Of a stretch of DNA of 10,479 bases, positions 1 to 6,659 are shown piece after piece. The DNA is from Candidatus Aciduliprofundum sp. JdFR-45 (GTDB lineage Archaea > Thermoplasmatota > Thermoplasmata > Thermoplasmatales > JdFR-45). How positions within the stretch are numbered: position 1 is the stretch's first letter; the number at the start of each line of letters is the position of its first letter. The stretch is from the NCBI GenBank assembly GCA_002011395.1, contig MTNG01000091.1, forward strand, positions 10,145 through 20,623, written 5' to 3'. Made by a program: the position numbers and the translations under genes. The notes under the pieces are model-generated. The model did no database searches. It had not been told where the DNA came from and was given only the letters and a program-made list of their open reading frames with translations.

Positions 1-435
1 GACACGGCCTTTGACACGGACTCCTTTGAACTCGCGAAGCGGCTGAAGATATACAAGAGTCTTCTGCATCTGAACAACGAGACGAATATGATGAAGTTCA
101 CCCTTCTGGGAGACGGTGAGACCATCACCATACGGCTGGACCTGGACCTCGTGTCCTTCAACAAGCAGGTCTTTGACGATGCGCTAACCGCGCTCCTAAC
201 GGGCCTCTATATGATGGTTGACCGCCTTGAACTGAGAAGCGAGTTTCAGGAACTCGTCTTTGACCGCATTATAAAGATGGTCATGGAGAGGATAGAGAAG
301 GGGCTGAGCAGGGAAGAGGTGAAGGGGTTCCTCGTGAAGCGGGTGGGTATCAACGAGGATGACGCGGAGAAGATGGTGGAGGAGATCTTCAAGGAGATAC
401 GGAAGGAAAGGAGGAAGTTGAGGTATATTGCGTAA
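1..435 (+). CDS. C-terminal part of an unknown protein, possibly YbjN-like domain (5' truncated by window edge)
   Basis: The reading frame is open from the first base to a TAA at 433-435, giving 144 visible residues. The first ATG pair (85-90) lies inside the frame, and the codons before it look coding (RLKIYKSLLHLNNETN), so the gene very probably begins outside the window. The segment LLHLNNETNMMKFTLLGDG followed by a hydrophobic strand and an amphipathic helix resembles the YbjN/type III secretion chaperone-like fold. The last ~60 residues are charged and helical (GLSREEVKGFL, then EEIFKEIRKERRK) and may form a small UBA- or SHOCT-like helical unit. There are no catalytic motifs, signal peptide or membrane segments. 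It is convergent with the ABC exporter gene, with only 8 bp between the stops. The domain call is an inference from pattern; that the frame is coding is much surer. Confidence 0.7.
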   Translation, partial: DTAFDTDSFELAKRLKIYKSLLHLNNETNMMKFTLLGDGETITIRLDLDLVSFNKQVFDDALTALLTGLYMMVDRLELRSEFQELVFDRIIKMVMERIEKGLSREEVKGFLVKRVGINEDDAEKMVEEIFKEIRKERRKLRYIA

Positions 436-443
436 TAAATATA

Positions 444-2138
444 TTATGCAGGTATCATTTGTCTCTCCATAAGTCTATGGAACTCCCCACATACCTGCAT
501 AACCCGGTTGGTCGCGCCATCGCATTGAACTTTGCCGTCCCTCAGCACGATAACCCTGTCCATTTGGGCGATTGTGGACAGGCGATGTGACACCACAATC
601 AACCCCATCCATGGATAGTTTCTTCTGATGTTTTCCATGATCTCCGTCTCCAGATGCGAATCTACACCGGAAAGCGCTTCATCAAGTAGCAGGAAATCTG
701 GAGATTTCAGGAGGGCTCTTGCAAGGCATATTCTCTGTCTCTGCCCCTCGGATATATCCTTTGCCCCTGGACCTATTTTTTCATCCAGATTTGGGAAGTC
801 CCGGAGAACACCGGAAATCTCCGCTACCCTCAATACCTCTTCAACGGGGTGTTTCTTCCACAGCGTTATGTTGTCATAAACGGTGCCGGGAAATATCACA
901 TCCCGCGACGTCACCAGAACTATTCTGTCCCGTATGGACCTCAGTCGATAATGCTCCACCGGAAAATCATTTATTAGAACGCTCCCAGAGTCCGGTCGGC
1001 GGAACCCGTTCAAAAGACCGAGAAGTGTGCTCTTGCCACAGCCTGTCTCTCCGACCACCCCCACCAGTTCACCCTCGCTGAATGCGAGGGATATGCCCAT
1101 GAAGACTGTCCTGTCACCGTATGAGAACACCACATCTCTGAGCTCTATAGTCCGGGCTCTCTCAAGGATTTCTGTGCCCTCATATTCCGGCGGCATATGG
1201 AGGATCTCTTCCACTCGCCTAACCATGGGATATGTCTGGGAGGTTGCACCTAAGTCAGTTGTTAGCGTTGCAAATGGACCGAGAACGTTCATAGATAGAT
1301 AGAAAAAGGCTACTATGGTTCCCAGTGTCAGCGCCGGGTCGGCCGTCGCCAGATACACACCTGCGCTCAGAAGCATCAAAGGTATGATTGAGGATAGGAA
1401 GGAATACATATGTGCGTACTTCCTTCCCACTATAACAAGTGACTTTATGCGTTTGTACCAAGCGGTGATGTCCCTCCTGAAAGCGGTTAGAGCATTCTCC
1501 TCTGCACACAGCGATTTGATCGTGTTCCTGCCCTCAATCCTGACACGCAGGCTTTCCATCACATCCGAGTATGCTTCCCTCTCCGCAGCAGACCATGAAA
1601 GCACCTCCTTTGAATGCTTCCTGTAGACAGCATAGAACACGGGGAGCATCAGAAGTAGCACCATTGTTAGGACGGGACTGAGAAAGAACAGGGCTATGAG
1701 ATATGATACAAATCGGAATACATTTATGGCAATGGCAGGGATGAACACCCCCGCTACGGCCCCCACGTATCCAGAATCGGATAAGACCTGTGTCATGTAT
1801 TCTCCCGGTGCGCGTTTTTCAAACGTCTCCATGTTGGCGGAGAGTATGCGGGAGTACATTTTCTCCCACATCACGACCTGCATTTTCCTCTTTGAGATCT
1901 CAAGACCACAGTCACAGATGAAATTTACAAGTGTTATAATAGATACCATGGCCAGAAGCAGTAAGATATTAAAAAACACAGGGTCAGGGCTGTCTATGAA
2001 ATCCCGTAGACGGAGCGCAAAGAAGACGTTGAAAACCGCGCCAACAGCCATCAAGGTCATAAGACCCATCTGAAATTTCCTTATGCCGGAAGAGATGCGC
2101 CAGCCAAACGCCAAGACATACAGGGAAGGGGAGTTCAT
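444..2138 (-). CDS. ABC exporter, fused membrane domain and ATPase (half-transporter), RiPP export candidate
   Basis: A 564-residue type I (MsbA/LmrA-like) ABC exporter half, expected to work as a homodimer in the cytoplasmic membrane. Residues ~1-310 hold about six hydrophobic segments (for example around FQMGLMTLMAVGAVFNVFFA and SIIPLMLLSAGVYLA). The ATPase domain has Walker A GETGCGKS (363-370), signature SEGQ (463-466), Walker B LLLDEA with D486/E487, and the H-loop His518, so it looks active. The frame opens 11 codons earlier at 2171, but the ATG at 2138 overlaps the radical SAM stop as ATGA and has a G6 SD-like run at 2146-2151 with 7 nt spacing, so it is preferred. There is no N-terminal C39 peptidase, unlike bacteriocin exporters that also cut leaders. 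Being last in an operon with a small Cys-rich peptide and a SPASM enzyme, it most likely exports the modified peptide or gives self-immunity. Confidence 0.93.
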   Translation of the reverse strand: MNSPSLYVLAFGWRISSGIRKFQMGLMTLMAVGAVFNVFFALRLRDFIDSPDPVFFNILLLLAMVSIITLVNFICDCGLEISKRKMQVVMWEKMYSRILSANMETFEKRAPGEYMTQVLSDSGYVGAVAGVFIPAIAINVFRFVSYLIALFFLSPVLTMVLLLMLPVFYAVYRKHSKEVLSWSAAEREAYSDVMESLRVRIEGRNTIKSLCAEENALTAFRRDITAWYKRIKSLVIVGRKYAHMYSFLSSIIPLMLLSAGVYLATADPALTLGTIVAFFYLSMNVLGPFATLTTDLGATSQTYPMVRRVEEILHMPPEYEGTEILERARTIELRDVVFSYGDRTVFMGISLAFSEGELVGVVGETGCGKSTLLGLLNGFRRPDSGSVLINDFPVEHYRLRSIRDRIVLVTSRDVIFPGTVYDNITLWKKHPVEEVLRVAEISGVLRDFPNLDEKIGPGAKDISEGQRQRICLARALLKSPDFLLLDEALSGVDSHLETEIMENIRRNYPWMGLIVVSHRLSTIAQMDRVIVLRDGKVQCDGATNRVMQVCGEFHRLMERQMIPA

Positions 2139-3427
2139 GGCGTTTCCCCCCTTCTGACCAAGGCTCTGCAAATCGCATTTCGAATAAGGGCTTTCATTAT
2201 ACTCCTCTTGATTTCACATTCACGGTTTACTGGCTGTTGTATGGATCTATTTGACACATATCTTCTTCCTAGGCAATCTACGCATGTATACATCAGCTCG
2301 CATTTTCTACAGCCGTTGTTGAAAATTTTCAGATTCATGAGCAATCTTGAATAAACCCTGAAAAACCTGTGGTTCGGGAATTCGTCCTCTTTAATGCAGC
2401 CCATGTAGAACTCCTCATTTATGAGTTGGTAGCAGGGATAGACAGAACCATCAGGGGTTATGCACAAGGACGATATGCCGGCACCACAAGGATGTGGCCT
2501 AAGTACATCTCCGAGCAAACCGGAAACTTCTGAAAGCATCACAGCTTTTACATCATTCTCAGCCAACCATCTGGTAAAATCATCCATATATTCACGAATT
2601 TTCACCCATTCGTCTTCCGTGAAGTCATCAGCCGGCGGATACATCGCCCAAGTTATGTACGCATCATCAAACCCTATCTCATGTACCAAGTATTTCCACA
2701 GATCAATAATTGTTAGGCCTGAGTGCAGATGCTGTCGGGTATATGTCGCCTCCGCAATGAGTATGGGTTTTCCGTCCGTCCGCAGTTTTTTCAAATTCTC
2801 TACGCCTCTACGAACGATATGAAATGTGGACCCCCCATTCAGAAGTTTTCTGTTCACGTTATGGACGGGAGGCGGACCATCAAGGCTTATATAAATGGCA
2901 TTCATTGATTTCACCAGATACTCTGCAACGTCATATGTTATAAGCGTGCCGTTCGTATTTATTGTGAACAAAACCTCTCTTTCAGCGTAAGTTTCCACCA
3001 CGCGTTTAATGGTATCAGGCGTCATAAGTGGCTCGCCGCCAAAGAACTGAATCCATTTGATGTCTCCAAAAATATCTTGGATTCTGTCCAGGTAAAACAG
3101 AGCGCTGGATGGACTCATCCTAAACGAGGGTAGATCGTATGTTCCGCCCCCTGCATAGCAGTATGCGCACTTCATATTGCATTCCGTGGACGTTATGAGT
3201 GCCACTTTGTCTGATGGAGACGCATTACATGAGATGCCGGAGTCCATCGCATATTTTTTCTTCTCCACCTTGGAAATGAGTTCCATCAAATTGTTAAGTG
3301 AAAAATCATCCACCTTCCACACCGTTCCCGTGGGACTGTGATATACAAAAGAGATATCACCATGAGAGTATATCTCATAGTACGATAACTCTTTAAAAAG
3401 ACTATACATCTGATTTGAATCACCCAT
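2135..3427 (-). CDS. Radical SAM/SPASM peptide maturase (sactipeptide/ranthipeptide type)
   Basis: A 430-residue radical SAM enzyme. The CX3CX2C motif is C83, C87, C90 (CNMKCAYC), and the SAM-binding GGEP is at 130-133. The C-terminal SPASM domain matches CX12GX4C-gap-CX2CX5CX2C-gap-C: C314, G327, C332, then C373, C376, C382, C385 and C404. Two further cysteines, C322 and C344, are present. SPASM enzymes of this layout carry two auxiliary [4Fe-4S] clusters and make thioether or C-C links in peptides. The N-terminal ~60 residues (around VYHSPTGTVWKVDD) resemble the region before the barrel in SCIFF/QhpD-type maturases, which binds the precursor. The ATG at 3427 has SD GGAGGT (3434-3439) with 6 nt spacing. 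The gene lies 36 bp after the small peptide gene and overlaps the exporter by ATGA. Thioether chemistry is inferred from family and context; a heme- or enzyme-maturing SPASM role is possible but unlikely here. Confidence 0.93.
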   Translation of the reverse strand: MGDSNQMYSLFKELSYYEIYSHGDISFVYHSPTGTVWKVDDFSLNNLMELISKVEKKKYAMDSGISCNASPSDKVALITSTECNMKCAYCYAGGGTYDLPSFRMSPSSALFYLDRIQDIFGDIKWIQFFGGEPLMTPDTIKRVVETYAEREVLFTINTNGTLITYDVAEYLVKSMNAIYISLDGPPPVHNVNRKLLNGGSTFHIVRRGVENLKKLRTDGKPILIAEATYTRQHLHSGLTIIDLWKYLVHEIGFDDAYITWAMYPPADDFTEDEWVKIREYMDDFTRWLAENDVKAVMLSEVSGLLGDVLRPHPCGAGISSLCITPDGSVYPCYQLINEEFYMGCIKEDEFPNHRFFRVYSRLLMNLKIFNNGCRKCELMYTCVDCLGRRYVSNRSIQQPVNRECEIKRSIMKALIRNAICRALVRRGETP

Positions 3428-3439
3428 CTACCAACCTCC

Positions 3440-3450
3440 AAAAAATAAAA
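3440..3450 (-). terminator. U-rich tract between precursor and maturase, possible partial terminator
   Basis: On the minus strand a C-run is followed by TTTTATTTTTT, immediately before the SD of the radical SAM gene (3434-3439). Archaeal RNA polymerase can stop at oligo-U without a hairpin, and I see no convincing hairpin here. Partial termination would give many precursor transcripts and few maturase transcripts, a common need in RiPP operons. The tract is seen; its function is inferred. Confidence 0.4.
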
Positions 3451-3463
3451 GAGGGGGGATTTT

Positions 3464-3580
3464 TCACATCATGCACCCTACACCGCATATGCCTACGCCT
3501 ATGCACCCCACTGCACATCCTCCTCCGCCTGCGATTTTCGCACCATTCGCTGTTGTAGACAACTTAACCTCTTCCACCAT
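3464..3580 (-). CDS. Small Cys/Gly-rich RiPP precursor peptide (38 aa)
   Basis: A 38-residue open frame reads from ATG at 3580 to TGA at 3464. It begins MVEEVKLSTT; after a short leader comes a Gly run (G18-G21), then the core CAVGCIGVGICGVGC (residues 22-36) and a Met-Met tail. The four cysteines are C22, C26, C32 and C36. The SD AGGGGTGAT (3586-3594) is close to a full anti-SD match and lies 5 nt before the ATG; a TATA-like box lies ~40-50 bp upstream. A SPASM radical SAM enzyme and an exporter follow on the same strand, as in sactipeptide and ranthipeptide clusters. The core has no acidic residues and only G, A, V, I and M as possible thioether acceptors, which fits alpha-carbon (sactionine) links better than Asp-linked ranthipeptides; this is inference. 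Cleavage probably falls in or next to the Gly run, but no protease is seen. I do not recognise a named precursor family. Confidence 0.82.
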   Translation of the reverse strand: MVEEVKLSTTANGAKIAGGGGCAVGCIGVGICGVGCMM

Positions 3581-3585
3581 CTTTC

Positions 3586-3594
3586 ATCACCCCT
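3586..3594 (-). promoter_or_regulatory. Strong ribosome binding site of the precursor peptide
   Basis: The minus strand reads AGGGGTGAT here, 5 nt before the ATG at 3580. The match to the 16S 3' end (AGGAGGTGAT complement) is extensive and singles out this start among the ATG-like codons nearby. It is one of the main reasons to accept such a short gene. Confidence 0.7.
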
Positions 3595-3619
3595 CTTCAG
3601 GTGACGGAGGGGAATAACA

Positions 3620-3632
3620 TAATATATATAAT
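3620..3632 (-). promoter_or_regulatory. TATA-like box for the RiPP operon
   Basis: The minus strand reads TATTATATATATTATG across this stretch. An archaeal start site ~25 nt downstream would fall near 3600, giving a ~20 nt leader that contains the SD at 3586-3594. The spacing is right for the peptide gene, but the whole 3611-3735 stretch is AT-rich, so the exact box is uncertain. Confidence 0.5.
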
Positions 3633-3641
3633 ACATTATCG

Positions 3642-3734
3642 CACAATATTGCATTTTAACTGAAAGACCACACTTAAAAATTAAGAATTCCATTATATAA
3701 CCACTTCCGGGCATAGAAAAATAAAAATATTGTG
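3642..3734. repeat. 9-bp inverted repeat arms in the divergent promoter region
   Basis: CACAATATT at 3642-3650 is repeated as its exact reverse complement AATATTGTG at 3726-3734. One arm lies ~10 bp upstream of the minus-strand TATA-like box; the other lies 18 bp before the GTG of the + strand regulator. The first arm also contains the palindrome CAATATTG (3644-3651). A shared operator is possible, but in such AT-rich DNA a 9-bp match could be chance. Confidence 0.3.
3693..3700 (+). promoter_or_regulatory. Candidate TATA box for the STAND regulator
   Basis: TTATATAA on the + strand lies ~55 bp before the GTG at 3752, which would put the transcript start near 3720-3728. No SD is visible before the GTG. 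An alternative is that the A-rich run at 3716-3729 acts as the box, which would make the mRNA leaderless and start at or near the GTG. Confidence 0.3.
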
Positions 3735-3751
3735 GATACCTTACCACTAAC

Positions 3752-6307
3752 GTGGCGAGGAGAAGTTACATAAGGGAAGCCATACTCATACACCTCAGCA
3801 AGTACACGGATTCCTACGACCGCTTTGACGCGCCCTTTGAAATGTGCCAGGAGGGAATCGCGTACTCCATAGGCATATACAGGACGCACGTGCCTCTCTA
3901 CCTGAGAAAACTCGTGGAAGAGGGGTTGGTGGAGGAGCGTCTGGCACACATAAAGGGCGTCAAAAGGCGGAGGAAGGTCTACCTGCTCACGGAAAAGGGA
4001 AAGGAGTACGTGTCCAAGCTCACCAGCACCGAGGGCGGGGTTCGCTTCCTGCTGAGGGGTGCAGTTTACTCCATCCCAAAATCGGAGTTGAGGACCTTCA
4101 TCACCGAGAGAGACACGCGCAGGGCGGTGATGGTGACCAATCTGCCACGGGAGATACTGAGGGACTTCTGGGATTTCAGGGGCAAGATATACCGGATGAA
4201 CCCCGTGTCAAAAGCGAGGTTCTCCGCCATAACCGACATAGTTCGCAAGAACTCAGGAACCCTCGTAATAGTGGACATGCTGGATGAGATGGTTGAGTGG
4301 TGGGGGGTTGAAACGTTCAGAGAGGAACTCAACCGGATAATAGTGGAAGTGATAGGCACGCGCACCAATGTCGTCTTCGTGAGCGATGAAATTGCGAAGT
4401 TGCTCAACATACCCATAGTAGACGTTGAGGGATACCACAGAGAGCGCGCAACGAACGCTGACTTTCTGGGAAGGGAGGAGGAGATACGGGAGATACACCA
4501 TGCGATACGCAATGGAAGGTCCGTTGCTGTCATAGGACCCCCCGGAATAGGGAAGTCCCGCCTCGTGCAGGAGTACCTCAGGAGATATGGGGTTTTCGCC
4601 CGATGGGTTCCTGGCAACACCGACCTTTCAGCCCCGCTGCTGACGCAGTACATAACCTCCGGTGAGACCGTCGTCGTGGATGACCTCTCCTCTGAGAGGC
4701 TGCGCAGATTTCTGGCGGAGGTCAGCAGAGGCAATAAGATAATAGTGACGTCCCGGGAAGACGTTGATTTCTGCGATAAGAAGATAGAACTCGGCGGGCT
4801 TTCGGTTGAGGACATCACGCGCCTCATGGGCGTATCCCGGCTCCGTGCGGAGGAACTCTACAGGAAGACGGGCGGCAATCCCTTTCATCTGCTGCTTATG
4901 CGGAGGAGTAAAAAAACCAGAGAGAGAGACCTGCACGGCTTTGTGAGGGACTATCTGATGAAAACACTTTCAAAGAAAGAGAGGACCATGCTTGGCGTTC
5001 TCTCCCTTCTTGAGAGCCCGATAACGCAGGAATTCCTGGAGGAAATGGGCATAACCCAGAGCGCTCTCAAATCGCTCATATCAAAGGGTGTTGTTGTTAG
5101 AGGTGTGAGATATTACTACATACCACATCTCATCCGTGACGTTCTAACTGCGGACATTGAAGAGGAGACGCGTAATCTGTACCACAAGGTCGCAGGGGAC
5201 ATTTATTTCTCGCTGAGGGACTACTTCCACGCCGCCATTCACTATCTAAAAGGGGGCGACGTTGAGGACGCATTTCTCGCCGTGACTTCTGGCATTGAGA
5301 GACAGAACGAATTCTGGGAATATGTGGTCTCCGAATTGCCCCAGGAAGACAGCGTTCTCTCGCACCTGATCAGGGCCCGTATATGGAAATACACGGGTAA
5401 ACCCATGAAGGCCCTTGAGGAAATCAACAGAGTGGAGGCGCTCAGGGGCGAGCTGAACGAGGGCGAGCGCATACTCAAGGCAGGCATACTCATGGACTTA
5501 GGGGAGCAGGAGGAAGCCGTTCGCATCCTGGACACCATAAGCGACAACGTTCACAGGGCGCTCCTGCGGGCGCGCCACTACGTGCTCTCCGGCAGGATAG
5601 ACCTCGCCGAAAAGGAACTGGAGAAGCACATGAACGCCGTGGCAGACGAGGTCACCCTTGGGAAACTGTACTATACCCTCGGAGAGATAAACTTCCGCAT
5701 GGGCAGATTCAACAGCGCCATATCGCTCATAAAGAGGGCCTACGAAAACTTTCTCGTCTCGCGCAACGAGTACTACATAGGCAAGGTCATCTCATCCATG
5801 GCGGAGATATACATGGAAATAGGCGAGTACGATAAGGCAATTACCTACTACGAATCGGCCAAGGCCGTTTTCAGCGCGTTGAAGAGACGAAAGGATTTTG
5901 CGCTGACGCTCATAAATGAAGCGGCCCTGATGGTTAAGATGGAAGAGTACGACATGGCCGAGAAGTTTTTGAAGGCGGCTGAGAGAATCCTCACCCCCTC
6001 GGAAGATAGGGAAGGTTTGATACTCGCTTTCCTCGTGGAGGGGATGCTGTACAGGAAACTGCAGGACTGGATACAATCCCAGTACTACCTCACATATGCG
6101 GAGCAACTCGTCACCAACACCCCCATGGTCTTCTACGCCGCACAGGTTTATCTTGAGATGGGCATCCTGTATAAAGAGATAGGCAAGGAGGAAACCGCAT
6201 CCAGAATGCTTGAAAAGGCGCTTGAGATGTTCAGGAAGATCAACGGGGAGGTCAGGTACTACACAAAGATATACGAGAGCATGAGGAGTTGCCACCCGAT
6301 CATCTGA
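3752..6307 (+). CDS. wHTH-STAND NTPase-TPR protein, likely signal-responsive transcription regulator
   Basis: An 851-residue multidomain protein with a GTG start and no SD, so possibly leaderless. Residues ~1-92 form a winged helix (YLRKLVEEGLVEERL, then KVYLLTEKGKEYV, typical of recognition helix and wing). Residues ~93-235 are an uncharacterised alpha/beta region. A STAND/AAA-type NTPase follows: Walker A GPPGIGKS (262-269), Walker B VVVDD (D310/D311), a sensor-like IIVTSRE and GGNPFHLLL typical of MalT/STAND ATPases. From ~480 the chain is helical, with recognisable TPRs from ~635 (LGKLYYTLGEINFRMGRFNSA; YYIGKVISSMAEIYMEIGEY). STAND proteins are ATP-gated switches that sense a ligand or partner through their C-terminal repeats. 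It is divergent from the RiPP operon across 171 bp and could control it, but its composition is like the right-hand host genes, so it may equally be an unrelated resident. It overlaps the next gene's stop by 8 bp. Confidence 0.9.
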   Translation: MARRSYIREAILIHLSKYTDSYDRFDAPFEMCQEGIAYSIGIYRTHVPLYLRKLVEEGLVEERLAHIKGVKRRRKVYLLTEKGKEYVSKLTSTEGGVRFLLRGAVYSIPKSELRTFITERDTRRAVMVTNLPREILRDFWDFRGKIYRMNPVSKARFSAITDIVRKNSGTLVIVDMLDEMVEWWGVETFREELNRIIVEVIGTRTNVVFVSDEIAKLLNIPIVDVEGYHRERATNADFLGREEEIREIHHAIRNGRSVAVIGPPGIGKSRLVQEYLRRYGVFARWVPGNTDLSAPLLTQYITSGETVVVDDLSSERLRRFLAEVSRGNKIIVTSREDVDFCDKKIELGGLSVEDITRLMGVSRLRAEELYRKTGGNPFHLLLMRRSKKTRERDLHGFVRDYLMKTLSKKERTMLGVLSLLESPITQEFLEEMGITQSALKSLISKGVVVRGVRYYYIPHLIRDVLTADIEEETRNLYHKVAGDIYFSLRDYFHAAIHYLKGGDVEDAFLAVTSGIERQNEFWEYVVSELPQEDSVLSHLIRARIWKYTGKPMKALEEINRVEALRGELNEGERILKAGILMDLGEQEEAVRILDTISDNVHRALLRARHYVLSGRIDLAEKELEKHMNAVADEVTLGKLYYTLGEINFRMGRFNSAISLIKRAYENFLVSRNEYYIGKVISSMAEIYMEIGEYDKAITYYESAKAVFSALKRRKDFALTLINEAALMVKMEEYDMAEKFLKAAERILTPSEDREGLILAFLVEGMLYRKLQDWIQSQYYLTYAEQLVTNTPMVFYAAQVYLEMGILYKEIGKEETASRMLEKALEMFRKINGEVRYYTKIYESMRSCHPII

Positions 6308-6611
6308 CGTCGTTTATAACGTACGGCAGAAGGAAGTGGCGGAAGGCCATCAAGCTCTCCACGTTCTTTGAGTGTATATGAACGTGCCCGTCTGAGAAAT
6401 GAAGCGTCAATACCCTGCCCTCGGGGTCCATCTCCAGCCCCTCTATTTCCGACACGGGAATCTCGTACCAGATGTTGTCAGAGTTGAGAAACACGCTGGA
6501 TATGGAAAGGTAAAGTTTCCCCTTCTTCCAGAGGAAGCGTATGCCCCGTATCTTCCTGTCAACATCAAACGTGAATTCGACGTTGGCCACCTTCTTAGCC
6601 TCGATCCCCAT
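6300..6611 (-). CDS. Small beta-rich protein, possible PH/GRAM-like domain
   Basis: A 103-residue protein with no membrane segment and no cysteine. The pattern KGKLYLSISSVFL..SDNIWYEIPVSEIEGLEMDPEG..LTLHFSDGHVHIHS followed by a C-terminal helix (ESLMAFRHFLL) is what a PH- or GRAM-like barrel with a capping helix looks like. The archaeal taxis adaptor CheF has similar strands, but this protein is far shorter and I do not claim homology. The ATG at 6611 has SD GGAGTGA (6618-6624) with 6 nt spacing. It follows the 718-residue KaiC-like gene by 48 bp on the same strand, so they are probably cotranscribed and may act together. Its last 8 bp overlap the end of the convergent STAND gene. Gene call firm, function unknown. 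Confidence 0.75.
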   Translation of the reverse strand: MGIEAKKVANVEFTFDVDRKIRGIRFLWKKGKLYLSISSVFLNSDNIWYEIPVSEIEGLEMDPEGRVLTLHFSDGHVHIHSKNVESLMAFRHFLLPYVINDVR

Positions 6612-6659
6612 GTCAGTTCACTCCATTACACAGGTTGCATATCAATTTTACTCCTCCGC

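Noticed and set aside
2139..2171. Longer exporter start at 2171
   Set aside because: The extra 11 residues lie inside the radical SAM gene, and the ATG at 2138 has the ATGA overlap and a G-rich SD.
3566..3590. Tiny upstream frame ATG AAA GAT ... TAA overlapping the precursor SD
   Set aside because: Only seven codons, and its ATG lies inside the SD itself. It has no SD of its own, so it is probably chance and not a regulatory leader peptide.
3499..3747. 82-residue minus-strand open frame across the divergent promoter region
   Set aside because: It overlaps the precursor gene in another frame and translates the TATA-rich stretch into Tyr/Ile runs. It has no SD. The 38-residue frame with its SD and Cys pattern explains the region better.
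4066..4827. 253-residue minus-strand open frame
   Set aside because: Entirely antisense to the wHTH-STAND gene, Ser/Thr-rich with no recognisable domain.
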